DNA of 25,844 nucleotides from a virus, in IMG/VR virus record IMGVR_UViG_3300044733_002146, positions 1-25,844 of that record; one strand, written 5' to 3'. Made by a program: the position numbers and the translations under genes. A model generated the notes under the pieces. That model did no database searches and had not been told where the DNA came from. It saw only the letters and a list, made by a program, of their open reading frames with translations. Of the stretch, positions 1 through 6,957 are shown one piece after another (position 1 is the stretch's first letter; each line of letters opens with the position of its first letter).

Positions 1-1410
1 GGTGACGCCGTTGGGCGAGCGCGCTGCGAGCGCATGGCCTCCTGCGTAGAGCAGCTGCCCGCTGACCGGATTGGCCGTGGGGGCCGTCGCATAATCGGCG
101 ATGTACAGCACGCGGTCACCGGTGCCAGCAGGGAGTTCCGTCGCTGTCACAGCGGCACCGAGGCCGAGCACGACCGCTCTGCGCCCCGTGGCGACCTCCG
201 CGACCTCGACCATGGGCTCTGCGCTGGTCTCGTCGAGCGAGAGTCGCACGCCGCCCTTGAGGCCCGTGCCGTGCGGCGAGCCCCCAGCGAGCGCAAGCGT
301 GCCGCCGTTGCCGTTGCCTCCCAGCGAAGTCTGCGCGGCAATGGTCAGCGTTGTGCCGTTGCCGGTGGTCTTGTCCTCCTGGTTGATAAGCGGAGTTGCT
401 AACGTTTCGTCAATAGCGATCGTGCCGCCGCTGGTCGGGCCTGGGATGTAAATATATGGACCGCCGCTAAGCCCAAGGCTGACGAAGTTGGTGCTATCAA
501 GCACCAGATTGTTTCCAGACGTCAGCGTAATATCGCTTGGTGCTGTGACGGTGACACTGTTGCCATCGACGAACGTCGGATAGCTTGACGTGCCTAGCTC
601 GACCACGTCGGCGTTGACTGCGCCGAACGCGAGCACCGTTGCATCTGCCGCGTCGGCAAAGTCTCGCGCCTGCACCGTGAACGCCTGCGGCAAACGCACC
701 TCGCCAGCTGTGGCGATGGGGTTTCCGCCTTGCGTAACTGCCAGATACGACAGAGCCGTCGCGCTGTTGAGCTGCGTGCCCGAGACGTCTGCAGTTGCGC
801 TCAGCACACCCGAGCCGTTGGTGATTACCACGCGGTCAGCCGTGAGCGAGCTTGGAAGGATGGCGTCGACCTTGGCCTTGTCTGCCGCCGACATGCTGCC
901 AGCAGCCACCGAGCTTGCCGCAGTGATGGCAATGTTTGGCGATGCGCCGCCGCTCGACGTGATGGGCGCGCTAGCCGTCACGGTCGAGACGCCGCCAGAG
1001 GCCACGTTGCGCACGGCGCTGTTGACGATGCCAGTCCAGCCGAACGCAGCCGAGCTCTCCGCGTTCTCGCCCACGCACGCGACCTCGAGGCTGGTGCCAG
1101 TGGCAGGAACCCACCACTTGCGCGTGGTGCTGTAGCTCGTGTCGAGCTGACCTAGCTGGTTAATGCCGCCGTTGATCGTGCACCGAAGGATCGCAGCCGT
1201 GCCAGCTGCGCCCGCTGTGATGGTGGCCACGCTGCCCAGCGTGCCGCTCGTGGCGATGGTGTATGTGCCGCTCGTCTCGTCCGTGCCGACGATGCTCCAC
1301 GACACCGACGACACGCCCGTCAGCGATGTGAGCGTTGCGACAACAGAACCTGCCGCGGTGGCCTGGTACTTGTTGACGCTGCCCGTAAATGTAAACGCAG
1401 GAGAAGGCAT
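1..1410 (-). CDS. Tail fibre protein, 3' end cut by the window edge
   Basis: The frame is open from an ATG at 1410 to base 1 with no stop, so 470 codons are visible and the C-terminus lies outside. The protein starts MPSPAFTFTGSVNKY and continues as a beta-rich, Ser/Thr/Ala/Gly-rich chain with few Lys or Cys. Residues about 151-184 read SSGGASPNIAITAASS followed by GSMSAADKAKVDAI, a linker signature common in phage tail fibre and tail spike proteins. Further on are Gly-rich stretches (GGTLALAGGSPHGTG and GGVRLSLDE) and, near the window edge, GDRVLYIADYATAP. It is the third gene of a fibre cluster and starts 9 nt after the preceding paralogous gene, with a GAGGT ribosome site overlapping that gene's TGA. 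The likely role is receptor binding at the baseplate rim. The receptor and the C-terminal tip or chaperone cannot be seen. Confidence 0.85.
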   Translation of the reverse strand, partial: MPSPAFTFTGSVNKYQATAAGSVVATLTSLTGVSSVSWSIVGTDETSGTYTIATSGTLGSVATITAGAAGTAAILRCTINGGINQLGQLDTSYSTTRKWWVPATGTSLEVACVGENAESSAAFGWTGIVNSAVRNVASGGVSTVTASAPITSSGGASPNIAITAASSVAAGSMSAADKAKVDAILPSSLTADRVVITNGSGVLSATADVSGTQLNSATALSYLAVTQGGNPIATAGEVRLPQAFTVQARDFADAADATVLAFGAVNADVVELGTSSYPTFVDGNSVTVTAPSDITLTSGNNLVLDSTNFVSLGLSGGPYIYIPGPTSGGTIAIDETLATPLINQEDKTTGNGTTLTIAAQTSLGGNGNGGTLALAGGSPHGTGLKGGVRLSLDETSAEPMVEVAEVATGRRAVVLGLGAAVTATELPAGTGDRVLYIADYATAPTANPVSGQLLYAGGHALAARSPNGVT

Positions 1411-1416
1411 GGTGTT

Positions 1417-1421
1417 ACCTC
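1417..1421 (-). promoter_or_regulatory. Ribosome binding site overlapping the preceding stop (fibre gene at 1410)
   Basis: On the minus strand the order is TGAGGTAACACC then ATG: GAGGT shares bases with the TGA of the preceding gene and sits 6 nt before the start. The same arrangement occurs one 636-bp unit upstream, at 2053-2057. This fixes the start at 1410 and suggests termination-reinitiation coupling. Confidence 0.7.
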
Positions 1422-2046
1422 AGGCCCAAGAGTCCTCGATCGCCGCGAGCACCTGCAAGGTGGTCGGGCTCCACGTGATGGGCAGCCACTGCGACCCAGT
1501 CCACATGAGGTGCAGATATGCCCACTTTTCCGCGCGAAAGTTGATCGGTGTTCCACCGAAAATGATTGTGGACACATGATTGCTAGGAGCGGTGTTGGCC
1601 ATGTTTACGCTTGCTCGCACAATGCGAAGCACGTGCCCAGTCTTTGGCACAGGTGACGTGCCTAGGATGGTGTAAATGCGATTGCCGGTCAGCGTCACCG
1701 GAATCATGAGCACGTCACGCGTCGCGCCCTGCACGGTCTGGTCGGCATCGTTGAGCGTAAGCAAGCGAAGGCCGATGCCAGCGTTGTTGCCGCTGAGTAC
1801 GACCTGACCCGTCACCGTCTCGGTGCCGCTCACGTTGAGCGCGCCTGCTACCGCAAGCGTGTTTGATGCGCCGATGGTGACGCCAGCGCTGCCGCCTAAC
1901 GTAAGCGCTCCACTCGGCGTGTACGTGCCGCCAGCGTTGCCATCGATCGCGAGCGACTGGTTCAGATCGATCTGATTGATCTGCGCGGCTGTGATGATGT
2001 CGACGTTGTCCGTCCACCCGGTTGGCTTTGCTCTTGAGAACGTCAT
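1420..2046 (-). CDS. Tail fibre-like protein, downstream tandem copy
   Basis: This 208-residue protein starts MTFSRAKPTGWTDNVDIIT. Residues 1-40 match the N-terminus of its neighbour (GWTD-x-VD-x-ITA and NQID), probably an attachment or trimerisation region. Residues 45-85 are a beta-rich repeat with GGSAGVTIG, SNTLAVAGAL and VLSGN, typical of fibre shafts. The C-terminal half carries the LTGNR-x-YT-x-L, TGH-x-L-x-IVR and W-x-P-x-x-WSPT pattern and ends IEDSWA. This last domain recurs in the adjacent copy and, more distantly, in the neck-region gene at 15329-15838. I infer a baseplate or fibre-network component. No enzyme motif is visible, and the split of roles between the two copies is unknown. 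Confidence 0.8.
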   Translation of the reverse strand: MTFSRAKPTGWTDNVDIITAAQINQIDLNQSLAIDGNAGGTYTPSGALTLGGSAGVTIGASNTLAVAGALNVSGTETVTGQVVLSGNNAGIGLRLLTLNDADQTVQGATRDVLMIPVTLTGNRIYTILGTSPVPKTGHVLRIVRASVNMANTAPSNHVSTIIFGGTPINFRAEKWAYLHLMWTGSQWLPITWSPTTLQVLAAIEDSWA

Positions 2047-2052
2047 GGCATC

Positions 2053-2057
2053 ACCTC
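2053..2057 (-). promoter_or_regulatory. Ribosome binding site overlapping the preceding stop (fibre gene at 2046)
   Basis: On the minus strand TGAGGTGATGCC precedes ATG, so GAGGT overlaps the TGA of the upstream paralogue with 6 nt to the start. It is the duplicated counterpart of the site at 1417-1421 and supports the start at 2046. Confidence 0.7.
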
Positions 2058-2682
2058 ACGACCACGAATCTTCAATCGCCAGCGCCAGGTCAACGTTGGT
2101 CGGCGACCACTCGACTGGATACCACGCGGCGCCGTCCCACATGATGATCCAAAAGGCAAACTTATCGTGGAGCAAATCGGTGTTGACTGCTCCACCAAAG
2201 TCGATGGTAGCGCGATGGCTGCTCGGCTTTGCGCTAGACAGATCACGCAACGTCCTCACGATCTTTAGCATGTGCCCCGTGACTGGCACGGGCGAGGTTG
2301 CGAGCACCGTATAGGTGCGATTGCCAGTCAACGCTGCCGGAATGCGAAACACGTCCACCCGACCACCCTGAAACGCAAGGTCGGAGTCCGACGCATCAAA
2401 CACGCGCTGCGACAGCTGACCGTTGCCAGACAGCACAAGTCCGCCCGTCTGCGTCTGCGTGCCAGACATCGCTAGCGTTCCTGCCACTGTCAGCGTGTTG
2501 GACGTGGTCACGTTGACGCCAGCAGAGCCGCCGATCGTCAACGCCACATTCGGCAGGTACGAACCACCAGCCGAGCCGTCGAGCGCGCGCGAGATGTTGA
2601 CGTCGATCTGGTTGAGCTGCGGCGCAGTGATGGCGTCCACACCATCGGTCCAGCCTGCAGGTAGTGCGCGCGTGAACGTCAT
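2056..2682 (-). CDS. Tail fibre-like protein, upstream tandem copy
   Basis: This 208-residue protein starts MTFTRALPAGWTDGVDAIT. The ATG at 2682 is chosen over upstream in-frame codons because it aligns exactly with the paralogue's start and forms an ATGA overlap with the preceding gene's TGA. It has an N-terminal GWTDGVD and NQID region, a Gly/Ala/Thr-rich shaft (GGSAGVNV, SNTLTVAGTL, VLSGN), and a C-terminal domain with LTGNRTYTVLATSPVPVTGH, DFGG and W-x-x-MWDGAAWYPVEWSP, ending IEDSWS. It has the same length as the gene after it and clearly arose by tandem duplication. It follows a gp48-like baseplate gene, which is the usual place for fibres. Receptor binding or baseplate decoration is an inference. 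Confidence 0.8.
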   Translation of the reverse strand: MTFTRALPAGWTDGVDAITAPQLNQIDVNISRALDGSAGGSYLPNVALTIGGSAGVNVTTSNTLTVAGTLAMSGTQTQTGGLVLSGNGQLSQRVFDASDSDLAFQGGRVDVFRIPAALTGNRTYTVLATSPVPVTGHMLKIVRTLRDLSSAKPSSHRATIDFGGAVNTDLLHDKFAFWIIMWDGAAWYPVEWSPTNVDLALAIEDSWS

Positions 2683-3332
2683 ACGAACGTACTCCCAACG
2701 ATGCCAACGCCAGCGATGAACGACGACCCGACGCCGATGCGATAGGACATCCAAGCCGGGATCATGCCGTCGATAAGCTCCGCAGCTCTAGCCTTTTGCT
2801 GCAGGAACTCGGTGTCAGTCAGTGCGCCCTGTTGCACTTGCACGCCGACGATGGCTCGGTTGCTGGTCCACTCGAATCCAGGTGGGCCTGGATTGACGCC
2901 TGGCCAGTACACGACCTCGCCAGCCACTGGCACAAACACCAGCTGCACGAAGCTCGCGCCTAGCAGCTCCTCAAGCGCCGCGCTCATGTCGCCTACGGTC
3001 ACGCCGATGAGACCACGCAGCCGCGAAGCCACGCGAGCCCTGCGCACCTGCACGCCATCGCTCGAGCTAGGACGGGTGCGACACGCCGTCTCCCACGAGG
3101 TCAACGTCTCGAGCATGCGCGCTGGGATGAGCGAGCACCGCGCGCGCCCAGCTGCCACCCACGCCACAGTCACGCCAAGCGCCTGCGCCAGCGCCTCGGG
3201 GTAGACCTCGGAGTCGGTGGTCACGTCGAGATACGGCGTGAGCGCGTCGAGCAGCGCCTCGTGCTCGAGCTCGACGGTGTGTTTCTGCCCGCCCCAACGG
3301 CGAGGAAACGGAGAGCGACCCCACCTAGCCAT
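2679..3332 (-). CDS. Putative Mu gp48 / YmfQ-like (DUF2313) baseplate protein
   Basis: This 217-residue protein lies between the baseplate J-like region and the fibres, where Mu-type phages encode gp48 (YmfQ family, similar in role to tail protein I). It starts MARWGRSPFPRRWGGQKH. Residues 20-70 hold an acidic helical region with YPEALAQALGVTVAWVAAGR. Residues about 72-110 (LETLTSWETACRTRP then QVRRARVASRLRG) resemble the conserved Trp and Arg region of the family. A beta segment with FEWTSNRAIVGVQV follows. In related phages this protein closes the baseplate wedge and connects the fibres. Assignment rests on order, size and weak motif similarity. The stop overlaps the next start as ATGA. Confidence 0.55.
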   Translation of the reverse strand: MARWGRSPFPRRWGGQKHTVELEHEALLDALTPYLDVTTDSEVYPEALAQALGVTVAWVAAGRARCSLIPARMLETLTSWETACRTRPSSSDGVQVRRARVASRLRGLIGVTVGDMSAALEELLGASFVQLVFVPVAGEVVYWPGVNPGPPGFEWTSNRAIVGVQVQQGALTDTEFLQQKARAAELIDGMIPAWMSYRIGVGSSFIAGVGIVGSTFV

Positions 3333-3335
3333 ACG

Positions 3336-3818
3336 TCACCAGGCCACCACGCCGACCTTGGTGCCAGCGGTGTAGTCTACCAGGGTGCCTGCCATGTCGA
3401 ACGTGTAGACCGTCGCCACGGCGCCGGAAACGGTGCATTGCACCACGCCTGGCACCGTGCCGCTTTCGACAGTGCCGATGGCCTTGAACAGTGAGAAGGT
3501 TTCGGTGGTGTTGAGCCCGTCGAGGTAGCTCGTCGAGAACGTCGCCGTGTACGTACCCGTGCCGGTGCGCACCACCACAGGCTTCGTGCTAGCGCCGAGA
3601 CCGTACTGCTGGCGACAGTTGACGTTGGCTGCCGAGACCGTGCCCGAGGCCACGCACAGGAAGTCAAACACCGCCTTGGGGCTCGTGCGCGTGCCCTGCG
3701 CGGTGTCCTCCGCGTGCCGGTTGTAATCGTCGGCTGGCTGCTCGTTTACAGGGTTTTCGACGGGCAACGCGTCCTGGTATGGCGCGCCGTACGTGGTGAG
3801 GTCTCGCGGTAGCGTCAT
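3336..3818 (-). CDS. Beta-rich baseplate-associated protein of unknown function
   Basis: This 160-residue protein starts MTLPRDLTTYGAPYQDALPV. The first 45 residues are polar (NRHAEDTAQGTRTSPKAV). The rest is predominantly beta with VVVRTGTGTYTATF, LFKAIGTVESGTVPGVVQ, TVYTFD and a final VGVVAW. This pattern resembles small Ig-like or jelly-roll adhesin modules found beside phage fibre genes. It sits between the J-like gene (4 nt gap) and the gp48-like gene (3 nt gap), a place where the Mu-type order normally has nothing, so it is an inserted extra gene. A baseplate decoration or short fibre is possible. No family is named with confidence. Confidence 0.7.
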   Translation of the reverse strand: MTLPRDLTTYGAPYQDALPVENPVNEQPADDYNRHAEDTAQGTRTSPKAVFDFLCVASGTVSAANVNCRQQYGLGASTKPVVVRTGTGTYTATFSTSYLDGLNTTETFSLFKAIGTVESGTVPGVVQCTVSGAVATVYTFDMAGTLVDYTAGTKVGVVAW

Positions 3819-3822
3819 GGCG

Positions 3823-5352
3823 TCACGTCGTGGGCCGCAGCGCGGCGTTTGCTAGGGTGATGATCTCTGGTGGCTGGCTCGTCGTCGCTGGCACCACGGG
3901 GCTCGTGCGCGGCGTGCTGGTGCCTTCATCTACTCGAGCGAGCCACGATACGTCCTCGATCTCGTCGAAGTTGCCATCGAGGTCGCTGAGCACCTGCGAG
4001 CTCAAGTTGGCAGGGTTAGCCACGTCGATTGCTGGCTGTCTGCGACCACGAGGCAAGATGTCCGTGCTCGTTGTTTTTTCGCCAGGTCCCAACGCTCGGA
4101 TGCTCTGCGCGATGCGTAGCCCGTAGTCTAGGATGCGCGTTGCATCGGGCGACACGTAGCTGTTGAGCGGCGAGACGGTGAACCCGCCGTTGACCTGGAT
4201 CTGCCAGGCCGATGCGCTGCCTGCCACGTTGGTCACGACGTACTGACGGAAACCACCGAACGCCCCCGTGATGCCGTTGATCGTCACCACCTTGGCCGCG
4301 TCCCAGATCGCGATGTGCTGGCCCACCACTGGTGCAATCACGGTGCGCACGTAGGCCGTCGAGCCGATGAGACCGATGACCTTGCCATCGTCACCACCCA
4401 TGATGAACGTGCCTCGAGGCCACGGCGAAGCGTCAAGCCAGCCTCCACCGCTGCCACCTGCCGTGATGGCGTACGGAAGGCTGATGCCGATGAGAACGTC
4501 GACGCGGCGTGGCGTGACGGTCGTCACGTTGACCGACTCGTGCCCAGGTAGCTGCGAGGTGATGTAGCTCGCAACGCTCGAGACGTATTGAGCGTCGACG
4601 GTGCGGTTTGCCGCCGTGCTGGCCAGCGCCACGTCGATGCTTGCTGGCCCTCGCACGGCAGCGTAGACGTACGCCTTTTCGACGGCTGCCGTGGTGGTCT
4701 CGGCCCAGGCCTTGACCTGCGCGACGTTGCCGCCTCCCTGCGGAAACGACAGCCGATCAAAAAGTCTCTGGCGTAGCACCTCCTCGGAGTCCGCATCGCT
4801 GCCGCCAGTCAGCCCACCGCTCACCGTGCACGTGGGGAGCAAGAACCCGATCGACGCGCTGTCCCACGTGCACGCCACACCCGCACCAAGGTTGCTCGAG
4901 GCGCCACCCTCTTGCGCGATGACAGGCACGAGAGCGCCGTTGGCCACCGATACGCTGGTGCCAGTGGTCTGGTACTTGATGCCGCTCGGGCTAGTGAGCA
5001 CGTAGCCCGCGGGGATGGTCACAGTGCCCGACGAGACCTGGATCGCCACGTTGCCCGCTGCGGGGCTCGCCTCGCGCCTGGTGACGCCGTAGACGCTCGC
5101 CAGGTCCTCGAGATACTGACCCGTGGCCTCGGTCGGCGAGAGCTGCGCGATGGTCGCCTGCAAGTTGGCGAACGCGATGCTCACGCGCTTGGAGATGGCG
5201 TCGTGCCGGATGTAGTGGTCGCTACCCGGCAGCACGTTAGCCGAGATGCCACGCCGCGCAAAGCCGAGCACGACGGTGCGCAGCAGCGCCGCGCGCAGCT
5301 CGGACGGTGTCGGGTAGTTGGCTTGGTCGACCGCAGGAAGCGTCATGGTCAC
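3823..5352 (-). CDS. Baseplate J-like protein (Mu gp47 type)
   Basis: At about 509 residues it matches the usual length of gpJ/Mu gp47 family wedge proteins, which build the baseplate ring around the hub. The N-terminus is helical (about residues 15-115: ELRAALLRTVVLGFARRG, later GQYLEDLASVYGVTRREASP), the classic start of this family, where an early helical domain leads to GV-x-R-x-x-A. Next come the beta domain with VTIPAGYVLTSPSG and an SNLGAGVA segment, then GGSDADSEEVLRQRLFDRL, the strongest family signature, with the GGNVAQVKAWAE helix after it. The C-terminal third is beta-rich and longer than in Mu. The start is GTG at 5352 (GTGA overlap with the previous stop) or ATG at 5346; both give the same protein apart from two residues. 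Confidence 0.9.
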   Translation of the reverse strand: MTMTLPAVDQANYPTPSELRAALLRTVVLGFARRGISANVLPGSDHYIRHDAISKRVSIAFANLQATIAQLSPTEATGQYLEDLASVYGVTRREASPAAGNVAIQVSSGTVTIPAGYVLTSPSGIKYQTTGTSVSVANGALVPVIAQEGGASSNLGAGVACTWDSASIGFLLPTCTVSGGLTGGSDADSEEVLRQRLFDRLSFPQGGGNVAQVKAWAETTTAAVEKAYVYAAVRGPASIDVALASTAANRTVDAQYVSSVASYITSQLPGHESVNVTTVTPRRVDVLIGISLPYAITAGGSGGGWLDASPWPRGTFIMGGDDGKVIGLIGSTAYVRTVIAPVVGQHIAIWDAAKVVTINGITGAFGGFRQYVVTNVAGSASAWQIQVNGGFTVSPLNSYVSPDATRILDYGLRIAQSIRALGPGEKTTSTDILPRGRRQPAIDVANPANLSSQVLSDLDGNFDEIEDVSWLARVDEGTSTPRTSPVVPATTSQPPEIITLANAALRPTT

Positions 5353-5777
5353 TCACTCAGGGCCGCAAGGGCCGTCTGTTTCGTGCGGGTCTTGAGGTTG
5401 GTGAATGCGATGCGCGCGGCGAGCTGGCCTGCGCGCTCCGATACGACGTCGATGGTGTCGAGCGTGATGGATCGCTCGACGTTGATCATGTCGCTCAGCG
5501 CTGCGATGACGGCCTCTCGGATGCTCGAGATAGCCCGCGGCGTAATCTTCGGCGGCACTCGCACGGCACCGCTCACGAGCAGCACCACGCGCTGGCCTGT
5601 GTCGTCCATGCCCTCGAATCCGCCCTGCGCGTTGCCCACGTAGCGCTGCGTCACGAAGTCAATCCGCCTCGAGCTCGTCAGCGTCGTCGGTGGCTTCGCG
5701 TTGGCTGCCTCTGGCACGGCGTACCCTGCCGTAACCACGCCGAACGGACCCACGCCCATGGCCGAGTAGATGCTCAT
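5349..5777 (-). CDS. Baseplate wedge protein at the gp46 / gpW (gp25-like) position
   Basis: This 142-residue protein lies between the spike gene and the J-like gene, exactly where Mu gp46 or P2 gpW lies. It starts MSIYSAMGVGPFGVVTAGYA. Residues about 37-75 (RIDFVTQRYVGNAQGGFEG then QRVVLLVSGAVRVPP) and the helical C-terminal part (SSIREAVIAALSDM then TLDTIDVV and AARIAFTNLKT) follow the family architecture: an early target segment, a helix and a final beta hairpin. These proteins pair with J-like proteins to form the inner wedge. It is joined to both neighbours by 4-nt overlaps (ATGA and GTGA). The family call depends more on order than on a strong motif. Confidence 0.7.
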   Translation of the reverse strand: MSIYSAMGVGPFGVVTAGYAVPEAANAKPPTTLTSSRRIDFVTQRYVGNAQGGFEGMDDTGQRVVLLVSGAVRVPPKITPRAISSIREAVIAALSDMINVERSITLDTIDVVSERAGQLAARIAFTNLKTRTKQTALAALSE

Positions 5778-6463
5778 GGCAGCGCGTACACCCTCGTCGA
5801 GGGCACCGTGCCAGGCCCCGACTGGATAGCGACAGGCAGCAGAGCGCCAGATGGCGCGCCCGCAGTCACCTCGAACACAGGCACCCCGCCAAACGTCACG
5901 GTGACGTTGCCGCTAGGTGCGATGGTTAGCTCGGTGGCGCCCACGGCTGCAGTGATACCAGAGCTCGCGCTCACTGTCGCGGTCGAGCTGCCTGCTGTCA
6001 CCGTCGTCGAGTCGCCGCTGATGCTCACGCTTGTTGCCTGCGCGTTCTCGAGCAGGATGGTATCGTTTGGCCCGTCGAGCACCACCTGCACGGGGGTGCC
6101 CGCGTTCTCGGTGTAGAGTTCGACCACCTCGCTCTGCTTGACGATGCGGATACGCGGCGCGCCATCGGTCACGATGGCTCGGTCACCTGGAGCTAGCGCA
6201 CCAGCTCGCGTTGCGATGCGATTGTCGCGGCACGCAAACACGCGCTTCATGTTGCCGTCGACCAGGTACAGCGCGCGGCATGCCGAGCCCTGCGACGCCG
6301 CGTTGGGTACAGCGATGTACCCATCGGGACCCCACATCGCTGCATCTGCGCCCCAGCCGTCGCCATCGATGCTGTCGCCGATCGTGACATAGACCTCGCC
6401 AGATGAAACCTGCGAGCCGAGCACATCCGAGATGTCGGTGAGGTAATCTGCGTTGCGCGGCAT
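5774..6463 (-). CDS. Baseplate spike / puncturing protein (Mu gp45-like)
   Basis: This 229-residue protein starts MPRNADYLTDISDVL; the ATG at 6463 lies 1 nt after the previous stop. Residues about 20-130 include a small OB-like beta domain with GDSIDGDGWGADAAMWGP, VDGNMKRVFACRDNRIATR and LAPGDRAIVTDG. Residues about 130-200 are a run of short beta repeats rich in Thr, Ser and Val (ILLENAQATSVSISGDSTT and STATVSASSGITAAVG), the expected trimeric beta-helix of a membrane-piercing tip. Position between hub and wedge genes matches Mu gp45 / P2 gpV. I do not see the HxH iron-binding tip of many spikes, and the C-terminus (VPSTRVYALP) suggests a different tip. Confidence 0.75.
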   Translation of the reverse strand: MPRNADYLTDISDVLGSQVSSGEVYVTIGDSIDGDGWGADAAMWGPDGYIAVPNAASQGSACRALYLVDGNMKRVFACRDNRIATRAGALAPGDRAIVTDGAPRIRIVKQSEVVELYTENAGTPVQVVLDGPNDTILLENAQATSVSISGDSTTVTAGSSTATVSASSGITAAVGATELTIAPSGNVTVTFGGVPVFEVTAGAPSGALLPVAIQSGPGTVPSTRVYALP

Positions 6464-6464
6464 G

Positions 6465-6950
6465 TTATGCCCCCACCTGGAGCGCCGACCAGATGTCGAT
6501 CCACTGGATGGCGAAGTCGGAAGGTCGCTGAATGTAGAAGTGCAGGTATTTGCACACCGTGTCGAGCTTGGCCTGGCTGTCGATCGGGTCTTGACCGAAC
6601 GGCCCCACGATGCTGCCAAACTCGGCGATGCCCGCGGCGCTCACCGAAATCTCCCACCCCCCGATGCTGGCGGGATCTTCGATGAGCGTGAACAGTGGCG
6701 ACGAGCTCTCGCGACGCTGCGAGAGATACGCTCGGTATGCAGGCGGTCCGGCTACGTTGCCCGAGATGTAAAACACCAACGGAAACGAGAACGGCACCGT
6801 CGGCGCGCGCGTCGGCAGGTTGGTGAATCCTGCGTCGAAGCCGTTGGCTCGCACGAGACTCGACGGATACACCTCGTATCCATCGTTTCCGATGACCTTG
6901 CTCTGCGAGAACGCGTAGCGGAAATCGCTATAGCTGTTCAGGATCGCCAT
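6465..6950 (-). CDS. Unknown baseplate-region protein between hub and spike
   Basis: This 161-residue protein starts MAILNSYSDFRYAFSQSKV. It is a mix of beta segments (PFSFPLVFYISGNV, LFTLIEDPASIGGWEISVS) and a C-terminal helical part (DPIDSQAKLDTVCKYLHFYI, then QWIDIWSALQ). It starts after a GAGG site 5 nt upstream of the ATG and ends with TAA 1 nt before the spike gene. Mu has no gene of this kind between gp44 and gp45, so it is an accessory baseplate component of unknown function. A helper for spike or hub assembly is one possibility, based only on position. Confidence 0.7.
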   Translation of the reverse strand: MAILNSYSDFRYAFSQSKVIGNDGYEVYPSSLVRANGFDAGFTNLPTRAPTVPFSFPLVFYISGNVAGPPAYRAYLSQRRESSSPLFTLIEDPASIGGWEISVSAAGIAEFGSIVGPFGQDPIDSQAKLDTVCKYLHFYIQRPSDFAIQWIDIWSALQVGA

Positions 6951-6957
6951 GGTTGCC

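Larger units (their letters stand above)
1411..2682 (-). repeat. Tandem 636-bp gene duplication (two adjacent fibre genes)
   Basis: Start codons at 2682, 2046 and 1410 are exactly 636 nt apart. The two genes between them are each 627 nt followed by a 9-nt spacer (GGTGATGCC and GGTAACACC, read 5'->3' on the minus strand). The proteins have equal length and match at about 58 of the first 90 residues by hand alignment. They diverge more towards the C-terminus, where one single-residue shift is compensated later. This is an old tandem duplication, diverged at the DNA level, and not a recent perfect repeat. Confidence 0.85.

Noticed and set aside
34-1135. Plus-strand frames opposite the fibre gene (34-402 and 590-1135)
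   Set aside because: The minus-strand frame is open through the whole region and has a clear fibre signature; these are antisense shadows.
5774-6619. A longer version of the spike gene starting at 6619
   Set aside because: The extra residues are Arg/Ser/Thr-rich and overlap the upstream gene by over 150 nt; the ATG at 6463 directly after the previous stop fits better.
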